NCBI GenBank assembly: GCA_934351765.1
Contig: CAKRJM010000034.1
Coordinates: 1 to 14,441, forward strand
Direction: 5' to 3'
Length of the DNA stretch: 14,441 nt
Source of the DNA: an uncultured Lachnospiraceae bacterium
GTDB lineage: Bacteria > Bacillota > Clostridia > Lachnospirales > Lachnospiraceae
Positions 6,205 through 13,851 of the stretch are shown piece after piece (the stretch's first letter is position 1; each line of letters begins with the position of its first letter). The translations under genes were made by a program, and so were the position numbers. Under the pieces are notes generated by a model. It did not search any database and was not told the origin of the DNA. It saw nothing but the letters and a program-made list of their open reading frames with translations.

Positions 6205-7221
6205 ATGGAAGTCAAAATTGCAGGAACCGGGAGCTATGTACCGGAAAAGCTTCTGACCAACGAGGAGTTGGAACGGATGGTGGATACCAGCGATTCCTGG
6301 ATCCGGGAGCGGACAGGGATCGGTTCGAGAAGGATCAGCAGTTCCGGGACGGCCGATATGGCGGCACGTGCAGCAGAGCGTGCACTTGCCGATGCCGGAC
6401 TGGAGGCAGGACAGATCGAGCTGATCCTTGTAGGAACCTCCACTGGGGATTGTCTGTTTCCCAGTACCGCCTGTCAGGTTCAGGAATGGCTGGGTGCTTC
6501 CGGGGCCGCATGTTTTGATGTGAGTGCTGCCTGCTCCGGGTTTTTATACGCCTTAAACACTGCGGCGGTGTATCTGGAGACCGGGCAGTTTCGGAATGCT
6601 CTTGTCATTGGTGCGGATGCCATGTCGAAAGCCGTGGACTGGACTGACCGGAGTACCTGTATCCTGTTCGGAGACGGCGCTGGGGCAGTGGTACTGGAGG
6701 CCGGAAAGAAGACCGAAAATCCGGCAGAGAATCCGGCAGAATGTGCAGGGAAATCCGGAAGTGGTCTGGGGCCCTTTGTTTTGGGTGCAGACGGAAGCCG
6801 CGGCAGTGTGCTTCGCTGTCCGTCCGACAAAGATGCGTCCGCTGGACTGACGATGAATGGACAGGAGGTGTTCCGGTTTGCAGTCCGGGTAATTCCGGAG
6901 GTCATCGGACAGGTACTGGAAAAGGCCTCGCTTTCTGCGGAGGAAATCCGATATTTTCTTCTGCACCAGGCAAACCGGCGGATCATTGAAGCCGCAGCGA
7001 AGCGCATGAAACAGCCCCTGTCCAGATTTCCGATGAATCTGGAGCATTACGGAAACACATCGGCCGCCAGTATCCCGGTCCTTCTGGACGAGCTGGCCCA
7101 GAGCGGTACACTGAAATGCGGAGACCTCCTGGTTCTGGCCGGCTTCGGAGCAGGGCTTACCTGGGGAGCGGCTGTCCTTCGCTGGAGCAAGGGAAACAGA
7201 GAATTATCAGAAATCCGGTAA
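6205..7221 (+). CDS. fabH: Beta-ketoacyl-ACP synthase III
   Basis: This 338-residue thiolase-fold enzyme starts fatty-acid chains by condensing an acyl-CoA primer with malonyl-ACP. The catalytic triad is C110 (DVSAACSGFLYAL), H254 (FLLHQANRRI) and N284 (HYGNTSAASIP). The opening IAGTGSYVPEKLLTN and DTSDSWIRERTGI are typical FabH, as is GDGAGAVVLE (156-165). The enzyme is slightly longer than many FabH proteins because a Pro/Glu/Ala-rich insert (about 169-188) follows that strand. The insert includes ENPAENPAE, encoded by a 12-base tandem duplication at 6718-6741. ATG 6205 gives the standard N-terminus although its ribosome binding site is weak (GCGGAAA), unlike the other genes of the operon. 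It is the first gene after the promoter, in the same order as the streptococcal fab cluster. Confidence 0.96.
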   Translation: MEVKIAGTGSYVPEKLLTNEELERMVDTSDSWIRERTGIGSRRISSSGTADMAARAAERALADAGLEAGQIELILVGTSTGDCLFPSTACQVQEWLGASGAACFDVSAACSGFLYALNTAAVYLETGQFRNALVIGADAMSKAVDWTDRSTCILFGDGAGAVVLEAGKKTENPAENPAECAGKSGSGLGPFVLGADGSRGSVLRCPSDKDASAGLTMNGQEVFRFAVRVIPEVIGQVLEKASLSAEEIRYFLLHQANRRIIEAAAKRMKQPLSRFPMNLEHYGNTSAASIPVLLDELAQSGTLKCGDLLVLAGFGAGLTWGAAVLRWSKGNRELSEIR

Positions 7222-7297
7222 AACAAAGAAAAGAAGCAGAAAAGGAAAACAGAAAAAATAAAAAAGGAATGGCGGGAATCGCCGAAAGGAGAACAGG

Positions 7298-7531
7298 ATG
7301 TTAGAGAAAATGAAAGAAATGATCGGAGATCAGCTGAATGTGGATGTGGAGAAGGTAACGGAGGCAACATCGTTTAAAGACGATCTGGGAGCGGATTCTC
7401 TGGATCTGTTTGAGCTTGTTATGGCGATGGAGGAGGAATTCGGAGTAGAGATCCCTTCGGAGGAGCTGGAAACGCTGACCACCGTCGGTGCGGTTATGAA
7501 TTATCTGAAGGAGCACGGAGCAGAAGTATAA
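7298..7531 (+). CDS. acpP: Acyl carrier protein
   Basis: This small acidic cytoplasmic protein (77 residues) carries growing acyl chains on a phosphopantetheine arm. The arm is attached at S34 in DDLGADSLDLFELV, the universal ACP motif. The rest (EEEFGVEIPSEE, then TVGAVMNYL) matches helices II to IV of the family, and the length is standard. AAGGAG precedes ATG 7298 by a normal spacing. It is flanked by unusually purine-rich spacers (7222-7297 and 7532-7622). All Fab enzymes encoded downstream use it as substrate carrier, and it probably has to be made in greater amounts than they are. Confidence 0.97.
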   Translation: MLEKMKEMIGDQLNVDVEKVTEATSFKDDLGADSLDLFELVMAMEEEFGVEIPSEELETLTTVGAVMNYLKEHGAEV

Positions 7532-7622
7532 GAGCGGTAAAGGATAAGAAGGGAAAAGGAAGCGTAAAAGCGTGGAAAAGTCCTGAAGACAGAACGAGCC
7601 AAGCGGAGGTAGGAAACCATTC

Positions 7623-8555
7623 ATGGAGACAAGGATCACAAAACTTTTAAATATAGAATATCCGATCATCCAGGGCGGAATGGCCTGGGTGGCTGAGCAT
7701 CATCTGGCTGCAGCTGTTTCAGAAGCAGGTGGCCTTGGGATCATCGGAGCAGCCAATGCACCGGCGGACTGGGTAAGAAGCGAAATCCGGAAAACAAGAG
7801 AACAGACCGGCAAGCCCTTTGGAGTCAACATCATGCTGTTAAGTCCTTATGCGGCAGAGGTTGCGCAGGCGGCGGCCGAGGAAGGGGTCAAGGTGATCAC
7901 CACCGGTGCGGGAAATCCGGAAAAGTACATGGAGCTCTGGAAGAATGCCGGAGCCAGAGTGATCCCGGTGGTGGCTTCTGTGGCACTGGCAAAGCGCATG
8001 GAACGATGTGGTGCCGATGCGGTGATCGCAGAGGGCTGTGAATCCGGCGGACATATCGGGGAGTTAACCACCATGACACTGCTGCCCCAGGTGGCCGATG
8101 CGGTGGATATTCCGGTGATCGGAGCCGGAGGTGCGGCAGACGGAAGAGGAATCGCGGCAATGATCATGCTGGGAGCCGAGGCAGTCCAGATGGGAACCAG
8201 GTTTGTGGCATCGACCGAGGCCCAGGTCCATGACAATTATAAAAACAGGATCCTGGCGGCCAAGGATATTGACAGCGTTGTGACAGGACGAAGCACCGGT
8301 CATCCGGTCCGCCTCCTGCGTAATCAGATGACCAGGGAATATCTGGAGCTGGAAAAACAGGGCGCTTCCTTTGAAGAACTGGAAATGCTGACCCTCGGAG
8401 GCCTGAGAAAGGCGGTACAGGAGGGCGATATCAAAAACGGAAATGTCATGGCAGGACAGATCGCCGGTCTTATTAAAGAAACAAAAAGCTGCCGGGAGAT
8501 CATCGAAGAGCTGATGGCACAGACAGAAGCCGTATTGGAGAGAGCACATGGGTAA
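7623..8555 (+). CDS. fabK: Enoyl-ACP reductase II (FMN-dependent)
   Basis: FabK (310 residues) performs the last reduction of each elongation cycle, trans-2-enoyl-ACP to acyl-ACP, with FMN and NAD(P)H. It is a TIM-barrel protein of the nitronate monooxygenase/FabK family: YPIIQGGMAWVA at 13-24, then GGLGIIGAANA, VITTGAGNP (91-99), and EGCESGGHIGELTT with H144 at the position of the pneumococcal catalytic histidine. VIGAGGAADGRG and GAEAVQMGTRFVASTEA form the FMN phosphate-binding region. Nitronate monooxygenase-like relatives share the fold, but the placement between acpP and fabD points to FabK. ATG 7623 follows GGAGG (7605-7609) by 13 bases, a rather long spacing. The coding region overlaps fabD by 8 bases. 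FabK replaces FabI, so this step should be insensitive to triclosan. Confidence 0.95.
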   Translation: METRITKLLNIEYPIIQGGMAWVAEHHLAAAVSEAGGLGIIGAANAPADWVRSEIRKTREQTGKPFGVNIMLLSPYAAEVAQAAAEEGVKVITTGAGNPEKYMELWKNAGARVIPVVASVALAKRMERCGADAVIAEGCESGGHIGELTTMTLLPQVADAVDIPVIGAGGAADGRGIAAMIMLGAEAVQMGTRFVASTEAQVHDNYKNRILAAKDIDSVVTGRSTGHPVRLLRNQMTREYLELEKQGASFEELEMLTLGGLRKAVQEGDIKNGNVMAGQIAGLIKETKSCREIIEELMAQTEAVLERAHG

Positions 8556-9459
8556 AACTGCATATTTGTTTCCCGGACAGGGCGCTCAGAAAGCCGGTAT
8601 GGGAAAGGATTTTTATGAACACAGCGCGGCGGCGCGGACATTTTTTGAAGAAGCTTCGGAACAGCTGCAGATGGATCTGAAGACCTTATGCTTTACGGAC
8701 AACGAAAACCTGAATCAGACCGCATATACGCAGCCGGCCATGGTGACGGCAGAGCTTGCCATTGTGGAAGCGATGAAGGAAGCCGGGATTTTCTGCCCGG
8801 ATGCGGCAGCGGGATTAAGCCTCGGAGAGTACAGCGCACTGGCGGCGGCCGGAGTTTTAGCACCCATGGATGCAGTCCGTGCGGTAAAAAGCCGCGGAAG
8901 GCTCATGGAAGAGGCTGTTCCTGCAGGCGAAGGAGCGATGTCGGCGGTGCTTGCCATGAAGCCGGAGACGGTGGAAGAAATTCTTGGAGATCTGGGAGAA
9001 GTCTGGATCGCCAACGATAACTGTCCGGGCCAGCTGGTGATCTCCGGAAGGACAGAGGCTGTGGAACGGGCCGAAGAAGCCCTTCGGAGGGCCGGAGCGA
9101 AACGGGTGATCCGGCTGAAGGTAAGCGGCCCCTTTCATTCTCCTCTTCTGAAAAAAGCAGGAGAAGCGCTGGGAGCCGTTCTGGAACCGATTCCGGCCGC
9201 TAGGCCGGAGATCCCGTATGCAGCCAATGTGACAGGTGCCTATGTCCGGGAAAAGGAGCCGGTCAAGGAACTGCTGATCAGACAGGTATCGGGGCAGGTA
9301 AGATGGAGACAGAGCATTCTTATGATGCTGGAGGATGGCGTGGATACGTTTGTAGAGATCGGTCCGGGAAAAACCCTGAGTGCCTTTGTGAGAAAAATTT
9401 CAAGAGAAGCCGTGGTGCGGAACCTTGAAACATGGGAGGATCTGTTGCAATGGACATGA
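8548..9459 (+). CDS. fabD: Malonyl-CoA:ACP transacylase
   Basis: FabD (303 residues) moves the malonyl group from CoA to ACP, supplying the extender for FabH and FabF. The N-terminus YLFPGQGAQKAGMGKD is the oxyanion-hole motif. The nucleophile is S91 in GLSLGEYSAL, R116 binds the malonyl carboxylate (VKSRGRLM), and H197 is the catalytic base in SGPFHSPLL. QLVISGRTEAVERA and the C-terminal EIGPGKTLSAFVRKI are also family signatures. Length is normal. The start ATG 8548 lies inside the last codons of fabK (8-base overlap), and the stop overlaps the fabG start by 10 bases, so the three are tightly coupled. Confidence 0.97.
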   Translation: MGKTAYLFPGQGAQKAGMGKDFYEHSAAARTFFEEASEQLQMDLKTLCFTDNENLNQTAYTQPAMVTAELAIVEAMKEAGIFCPDAAAGLSLGEYSALAAAGVLAPMDAVRAVKSRGRLMEEAVPAGEGAMSAVLAMKPETVEEILGDLGEVWIANDNCPGQLVISGRTEAVERAEEALRRAGAKRVIRLKVSGPFHSPLLKKAGEALGAVLEPIPAARPEIPYAANVTGAYVREKEPVKELLIRQVSGQVRWRQSILMMLEDGVDTFVEIGPGKTLSAFVRKISREAVVRNLETWEDLLQWT

Positions 9460-10214
9460 TGCAGACAAAAAATCAGGAAAACCGGCGGGTTGCGGTCGTA
9501 ACGGGAGCGTCCGGCGGCATCGGACGTGCCATTGCCCGGAAGCTGGCCGGGGACGGCTGTTTCGTAGTAGTAAACTACTGCGGTTCCGGGGAACGGGCGG
9601 AAGCGGTAGTGAAGGAAATCCAGAGCGCCGGCGGGGAAGCCTGTGCCATGCAGTGCGATGTTTCCCGGTTTTCGGAAGCAGAGAAATTTTTCAAAGAGGT
9701 TCTGGCGTTAAAGGGACGGATCGATATCCTTGTGAATAATGCCGGGATTACCAGGGACGGCCTGCTCATGAAGATGAGCGAGGAGGATTTTGACCGGGTA
9801 TTAGAGGTGAATTTAAAGGGCGCATTCAACGGGCTCCGTCAGGTGTCCAGACAGATGGTAAAGCAGCGGAGCGGCCGGATCATCAGTATTTCCTCGGTGT
9901 CGGGAGTCCTCGGCAATGCCGGACAGGCCAATTATGCGGCATCAAAGGCCGGGATCATCGGCCTGACCAAGTCGGCGGCAAGGGAGCTGGCCTCCAGAGG
10001 AATTACGGTGAATGCCGTGGCCCCCGGCTTTGTGGATACGGAAATGACCAGAGTGCTGTCTGATTCCGTGCGGGAACGGGCAGTTGGTGCGATTCCCATG
10101 GGGCGGTTCGGCAGGCCGGAGGAGATTGCGGAGGCTGTCTCCTTCCTGGCATCGGAACAGGCCGGTTATATTACCGGTCAGGTACTCTGTGTGGACGGCG
10201 GAATGGCGATGTAG
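9450..10214 (+). CDS. fabG: 3-oxoacyl-ACP reductase
   Basis: This short-chain dehydrogenase (254 residues) reduces 3-oxoacyl-ACP to 3-hydroxyacyl-ACP with NADPH. The Rossmann nucleotide-binding motif TGASGGIG is at 18-25 and NNAG at 96-99. The active site comprises N121, S149, Y162 and K166 (NAGQANYAASKAG, the FabG version of YxxxK). The C-terminus ends in the SDR pattern GYITGQVLCVDGGMAM. The frame is open from an ATG at 9432, but ATG 9450 is chosen because GGGAGG (9434-9439) precedes it by 10 bases; ATG 9456 or 9459 are also possible, so the N-terminus is uncertain by a few residues. It overlaps the fabD stop. Confidence 0.95.
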   Translation: MDMMQTKNQENRRVAVVTGASGGIGRAIARKLAGDGCFVVVNYCGSGERAEAVVKEIQSAGGEACAMQCDVSRFSEAEKFFKEVLALKGRIDILVNNAGITRDGLLMKMSEEDFDRVLEVNLKGAFNGLRQVSRQMVKQRSGRIISISSVSGVLGNAGQANYAASKAGIIGLTKSAARELASRGITVNAVAPGFVDTEMTRVLSDSVRERAVGAIPMGRFGRPEEIAEAVSFLASEQAGYITGQVLCVDGGMAM

Positions 10215-10227
10215 AACAGGAGAAAGC

Positions 10228-11466
10228 ATGAGCAGACGAGTGGCAGTAACCGGATTGGGCGCAGTGACGCCCATCGGAAATCATGTGAAGGAATTCTGGG
10301 AGGGAATCCGGTCCGGCAAAGTCGGAATCGGTCCCATTACCAGGTTTGATCCGTCGGATTATAAGGTAAAGCTGGCGGCAGAAGTGAAAAATTTTGATCC
10401 GAGGGAACGGATGGAATTCCGGGCGGCAAAGCGGATGGAGCTGTTCAGCCAGTATGCGGTGGCCGCGGCGGGAGAGGCACTGGAGGATTCCGGCCTTTCT
10501 GTAAAACAGGAGGATCCATTCCGGATCGGCGTGAGCATCGGTTCCGGGATCGGAAGCCTTCAGGCTATGGAGCGTGAGCATGAACGGCTTTTAACAAAGG
10601 GACCGGGGCGGGTCGGACCGCTTCTGGTTCCTCTGATGATCTCCAATATGGCTGCAGGAAATGTAGGAATCCAGTATGGATTAAAGGGAAAAAACATCAA
10701 TGTGGTGACTGCCTGTGCCACGGGAACTCATTCCATCGGGGAAGCATACCGCTCGATCCAGTACGGAGAGGCTGACGTGATGGTGGCAGGCGGAACGGAG
10801 GGAAGCATCTGTCCCATCGGAGTCGCCGGGTTTGCGGCACTGACGGCACTTTCCACCTCGGAGGATCCGCTTCGCGCCTCAATTCCCTTTGATAAAGAGA
10901 GAAGCGGCTTTGTCATGGGAGAAGGCGCCGGTATTCTGGTTCTGGAGGAGCTGGAGCATGCAAGGCGGAGAGGTGCTCATATCTACGCGGAGATTGCCGG
11001 ATACGGAGCGACCTGTGATGCCTACCATATCACCTCTCCGGCAGAGGACGGAAGCGGTGCGGCGAGAGCCATGACGGAGGCCATGAAGGACGGCGGGATC
11101 ACGCCGGAGCAGGTGACTTATATCAATGCCCATGGAACCGGCACCCATCATAACGACCTGTTTGAGACGAGAGCCATTCACCTGGCCATGGGAAAGGCGG
11201 CGGAAACGGTAAAAATCAATTCCACCAAATCCATGATCGGCCATCTTCTGGGAGCTGCCGGAGGTGTGGAGCTGATCACCTGTGTGAAATCCATCGAAGA
11301 AGGATATATTCATCCGACTGTCGGTTATCAGGTGCCTGATGAGGAATGTGATCTGGATTATGTGACCAGAGGGGGCATTTCCATGGAAGTGGAATATGCA
11401 CTCAGCAATTCTCTGGGCTTCGGTGGTCATAATGCATCCATTCTGGTGAAAAAATACAGGGAGTAA
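10228..11466 (+). CDS. fabF: Beta-ketoacyl-ACP synthase II
   Basis: FabF (412 residues) elongates acyl-ACP by condensation with malonyl-ACP. The Cys-His-His triad is visible: C163 in VVTACATGTHSIG, H302 in NAHGTGTHHND and H339 in KSMIGHLLGAAGGVE, with the conserved lysine K334. The N-terminus VAVTGLGAVTPIG and the C-terminal LGFGGHNASILVKK are classical. HGTGTHHND carries glycine where HGTST is common, and this is unlikely to change activity. The frame is open from 10084 within fabG, but ATG 10228 has AGGAG at the right distance and gives the family N-terminus, so the 48 extra residues are rejected. It starts 13 bases after fabG ends. As no FabB is present, FabF is probably the main elongating synthase encoded here. 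Confidence 0.97.
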   Translation: MSRRVAVTGLGAVTPIGNHVKEFWEGIRSGKVGIGPITRFDPSDYKVKLAAEVKNFDPRERMEFRAAKRMELFSQYAVAAAGEALEDSGLSVKQEDPFRIGVSIGSGIGSLQAMEREHERLLTKGPGRVGPLLVPLMISNMAAGNVGIQYGLKGKNINVVTACATGTHSIGEAYRSIQYGEADVMVAGGTEGSICPIGVAGFAALTALSTSEDPLRASIPFDKERSGFVMGEGAGILVLEELEHARRRGAHIYAEIAGYGATCDAYHITSPAEDGSGAARAMTEAMKDGGITPEQVTYINAHGTGTHHNDLFETRAIHLAMGKAAETVKINSTKSMIGHLLGAAGGVELITCVKSIEEGYIHPTVGYQVPDEECDLDYVTRGGISMEVEYALSNSLGFGGHNASILVKKYRE

Positions 11467-11470
11467 GGTC

Positions 11471-12019
11471 ATGGAATTTGAGAAAATCTTAAAGCTGATC
11501 GATGCGGTGGCAGAGTCCGGCCTGTCCGGGCTTGAACTGGAAGAGAACGGAAGCCGGCTGCATCTGGAGAATCTGGCAGCTTCGGAGAAAACCTGTAAAG
11601 GCGGAGAGCCGTGCGGAGAAAGAAACAGAACAGTCCGTGAAAATGCCGTGCAGGTGAAGGAGTCCTCCGTTACAGAAGGAGAAAACACAACAGCGGCGAA
11701 AGCAGACGGCAATATAACCGGATCAGGGAAGGAAACTCAGAGCGCCGGGAAAACGGAGGATCACACCGCTCTTTCCGGCGAGACGGTCCGTGCCCCGTTA
11801 GTCGGAACCTTTTATTCGGCACCCGCTGAGGGAGAGAAAGCTTTTGTAAAACCGGGAGACCGGGTGACGAAGGGACAGATACTGGGAATCATTGAGGCCA
11901 TGAAGCTGATGAATGAGATCGAATCGGAGTATGACGGGATCGTGGAGGCTGTCCTGGTGAACAACGAACAGGTGGTGGAATATGGACAGCCTCTGTTTTC
12001 TGTGAAAGCCGATTCATGA
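11471..12019 (+). CDS. accB: Biotin carboxyl carrier protein of acetyl-CoA carboxylase
   Basis: This 182-residue protein carries CO2 on biotin between AccC and the AccAD carboxyltransferase. The C-terminal biotinyl domain (about 106-179) has the biotin-attachment K145 in IIEAMKLMNEIES, followed by VVEYGQPLF. The N-terminal helix (FEKILKLIDAVAESGLSGLELEENGSRL) is the usual AccB anchor. The linker between them (about 36-104) is long, hydrophilic and rich in Glu, Lys, Thr, Ser and Ala, where most AccB proteins have a Pro/Ala-rich flexible tether. Only four bases separate it from fabF, and the ribosome binding site (GGGAG) overlaps the fabF end. Confidence 0.96.
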   Translation: MEFEKILKLIDAVAESGLSGLELEENGSRLHLENLAASEKTCKGGEPCGERNRTVRENAVQVKESSVTEGENTTAAKADGNITGSGKETQSAGKTEDHTALSGETVRAPLVGTFYSAPAEGEKAFVKPGDRVTKGQILGIIEAMKLMNEIESEYDGIVEAVLVNNEQVVEYGQPLFSVKADS

Positions 12020-12038
12020 TCTGCGCAGAGCGTTTTTG

Positions 12039-12066
12039 TTTCACAGGACACCTGTCTTGCGTGAAA
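12039..12066. other. Small hairpin in the accB-fabZ gap
   Basis: Within the 68-base gap, ACAGG (12043-12047) and CCTGT (12051-12055) form a 5-bp hairpin with a 3-base loop. It is flanked by TTTC (12039-12042) and GAAA (12063-12066), which can also pair. No T-run follows, so it is not a terminator. It might stabilise or process the mRNA at this junction. Confidence 0.3.
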
Positions 12067-12087
12067 TAAAATCAGAAAGAGGAAACT

Positions 12088-12510
12088 ATGCTTGGAATAA
12101 AAGAAATTGAGGAACTGATCCCGCACCGCCACCCGTTTCTTCTGGTGGACTGCATTGAGGAGCTGGAGCCCGGTGTGCGTGCCGTCGGTTATAAATGTGT
12201 GACATTCCGGGAGGATTTTTTTAAGGGACATTTTCCGGAAGAGCCGGTGATGCCGGGAGTGCTGATCGTGGAAGCACTGGCTCAGGTAGGCGCAGCCGCC
12301 GTACTCAGCCTGGAGGAAAATAAAGGAAAAACGGCGTATTTCGGCGCCATCGATCATGTCCGTTTCCGGAGAAAGGTGATTCCGGGCGACAGGCTTCGGC
12401 TGGAGTGTGAGCTGATCCGCCGGAAGGGACCGGTCGGAGTCGGACGGGCGGAGGCATCGGTGGATGGTGAGACGGCTGTCACAGCAGAATTGACCTTTAT
12501 GATCGGATAA
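12088..12510 (+). CDS. fabZ: 3-hydroxyacyl-ACP dehydratase
   Basis: FabZ (140 residues) is a hot-dog-fold enzyme that dehydrates 3-hydroxyacyl-ACP to trans-2-enoyl-ACP. The catalytic H48 lies in [16 protein letters not shown] and E62 in VEALAQ, which are the FabZ signature. [11 protein letters not shown] at 11-21 is the typical N-terminal motif. AGAGGAAACT before ATG 12088 provides a ribosome binding site. FabA is not present and no fabM lies here, so how unsaturated fatty acids are made cannot be explained from this window alone; a FabZ with isomerase activity is one possibility. Confidence 0.97.
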   Translation: MLGIKEIEELIPHRHPFLLVDCIEELEPGVRAVGYKCVTFREDFFKGHFPEEPVMPGVLIVEALAQVGAAAVLSLEENKGKTAYFGAIDHVRFRRKVIPGDRLRLECELIRRKGPVGVGRAEASVDGETAVTAELTFMIG

Positions 12511-12519
12511 GGAGCAGTT

Positions 12520-13848
12520 ATGTTTAAAAAAGTTCTGATTGCCAACCGCGGGGAGATCGCGGTGCGGATCATTCGTGCCTGCCGGGAAATGGGGATTGCC
12601 ACGGTGGCCGTCTATTCGGAGGCAGACAGCGAAGCACTTCATACGCATCTGGCCGATGAGGCGGTCTGCATCGGACCGGCAAAGTCTCAGGACAGCTATC
12701 TGAATATGGAACGGATCCTGTCGGCGGCGGTGGTCATGGGGGCTGATGCCATTCATCCGGGCTTCGGCTTTCTGTCGGAAAATGCCAGGTTTGCGGAGCT
12801 TTGCAGCCGCTGTCATCTGACTTTTATCGGTCCTTCTGCCGGGGTGATTGCCAAAATGGGAAATAAGGCGGAAGCGAGAAAGACTATGACAGCAGCCGGA
12901 ATTCCGGTGGTACCGGGAGGCTGCGAGCCGGTAAGAACTCCGGAGGAGGGACTTTTACAGGCAGAGCAGACGGGGTATCCGGTGATGATCAAGGCGGCTC
13001 TCGGCGGCGGAGGAAAGGGCATGCGGATCGCCAGGACAAAGGAGGAATTCACCGGAAACTTTCTCAGTGCCAGAATGGAGGCAGAAAAGGCATTTTCGGA
13101 TGATTCCATGTATATTGAACGATACCTGGAGCACCCCAGACATATCGAATTTCAGATCCTGGCAGATGAGCACGGCAATGTGATCCATCTGGGGGAGCGG
13201 GACTGCTCTGTGCAGAAAAATCACCAGAAGCTTCTGGAGGAGTCTCCGTCTCCGGCACTGTCGGAGGAGCTTCGCAGCCGCATGGGAGAAACGGCGGTAA
13301 GGGCGGCAAGGGCAGCAGGCTATACGAATGCAGGGACCGTAGAATTCCTTCTGGATCAGGAGCAGCAGTTTTATTTTATCGAGATGAATACCAGGATTCA
13401 GGTGGAACACCCGGTGACGGAAATGGTAACCGGACTGGATTTGATCCGGGAACAGCTCCGGATCGCAGCGGGAGAGGTGCTTGGGCGGAAGCAGGAGGAC
13501 ATTTATCTGTCCGGTCATGCTGTCGAATGCCGGATCAATGCAAAAACTCCGGGTATTATAAAGAAGCTTCTGTTACCGGGCGGCTGTGGGATCCGTGTCG
13601 ATACGGCAGTCTATAACGGCTGCAGTGTTCCGCCGTATTATGATGCCATGCTGGTCAAGCTCATTGCCCATGGTGCTGACCGCAGGCAGGCCATTGAGAA
13701 GCTGAAGGGAGCCCTGGACGAGGTAGTGATCGACGGAATTGAAACCAATCTGGAATCCCAGTATGAAATCCTGGAAAACCCGGTGTATCAGGCAGGAGAG
13801 GCCGATACCGGATTTATGGAAACACAGTTTGGAGAACGGGAGCGGTAA
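12520..13848 (+). CDS. accC: Biotin carboxylase subunit of acetyl-CoA carboxylase
   Basis: AccC (442 residues) uses ATP and bicarbonate to carboxylate the biotin on AccB. It begins KKVLIANRGEIAVRIIRACREMGI, the family's biotin carboxylase N-domain, with DAIHPGFGFLSENA at about 76-89. The ATP-grasp domain has the glycine-rich loop ALGGGGKGMRIA (about 161-172). Later conserved stretches are HIEFQILAD, GERDCSVQKNHQKLLEESPSP, YFIEMNTRIQVEHPVTE and the C-terminal GHAVECRINA. Length is close to the usual 445-450. AAGGAG before ATG 12520 supports the start. It sits nine bases after fabZ and three bases before accD. Confidence 0.97.
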   Translation: MFKKVLIANRGEIAVRIIRACREMGIATVAVYSEADSEALHTHLADEAVCIGPAKSQDSYLNMERILSAAVVMGADAIHPGFGFLSENARFAELCSRCHLTFIGPSAGVIAKMGNKAEARKTMTAAGIPVVPGGCEPVRTPEEGLLQAEQTGYPVMIKAALGGGGKGMRIARTKEEFTGNFLSARMEAEKAFSDDSMYIERYLEHPRHIEFQILADEHGNVIHLGERDCSVQKNHQKLLEESPSPALSEELRSRMGETAVRAARAAGYTNAGTVEFLLDQEQQFYFIEMNTRIQVEHPVTEMVTGLDLIREQLRIAAGEVLGRKQEDIYLSGHAVECRINAKTPGIIKKLLLPGGCGIRVDTAVYNGCSVPPYYDAMLVKLIAHGADRRQAIEKLKGALDEVVIDGIETNLESQYEILENPVYQAGEADTGFMETQFGERER

Positions 13849-13851
13849 ATC

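Noticed and set aside
10084..10227. Extended N-terminus of FabF inside fabG
   Set aside because: Arg-rich out-of-frame reading of fabG; ATG 10228 has its own AGGAG and gives the standard FabF N-terminus.
10879..11712. Minus-strand ORF of 277 codons opposite fabF and accB
   Set aside because: Shadow of two clear genes, with low-complexity Ser/Phe/Arg stretches and no recognisable motif.
11812..12816. Long minus-strand ORF of 334 codons across accB, fabZ and accC
   Set aside because: It runs antisense to three highly conserved genes, has a Cys/His/Arg-rich composition typical of a shadow frame, no domain I recognise, and no convincing ribosome binding site.
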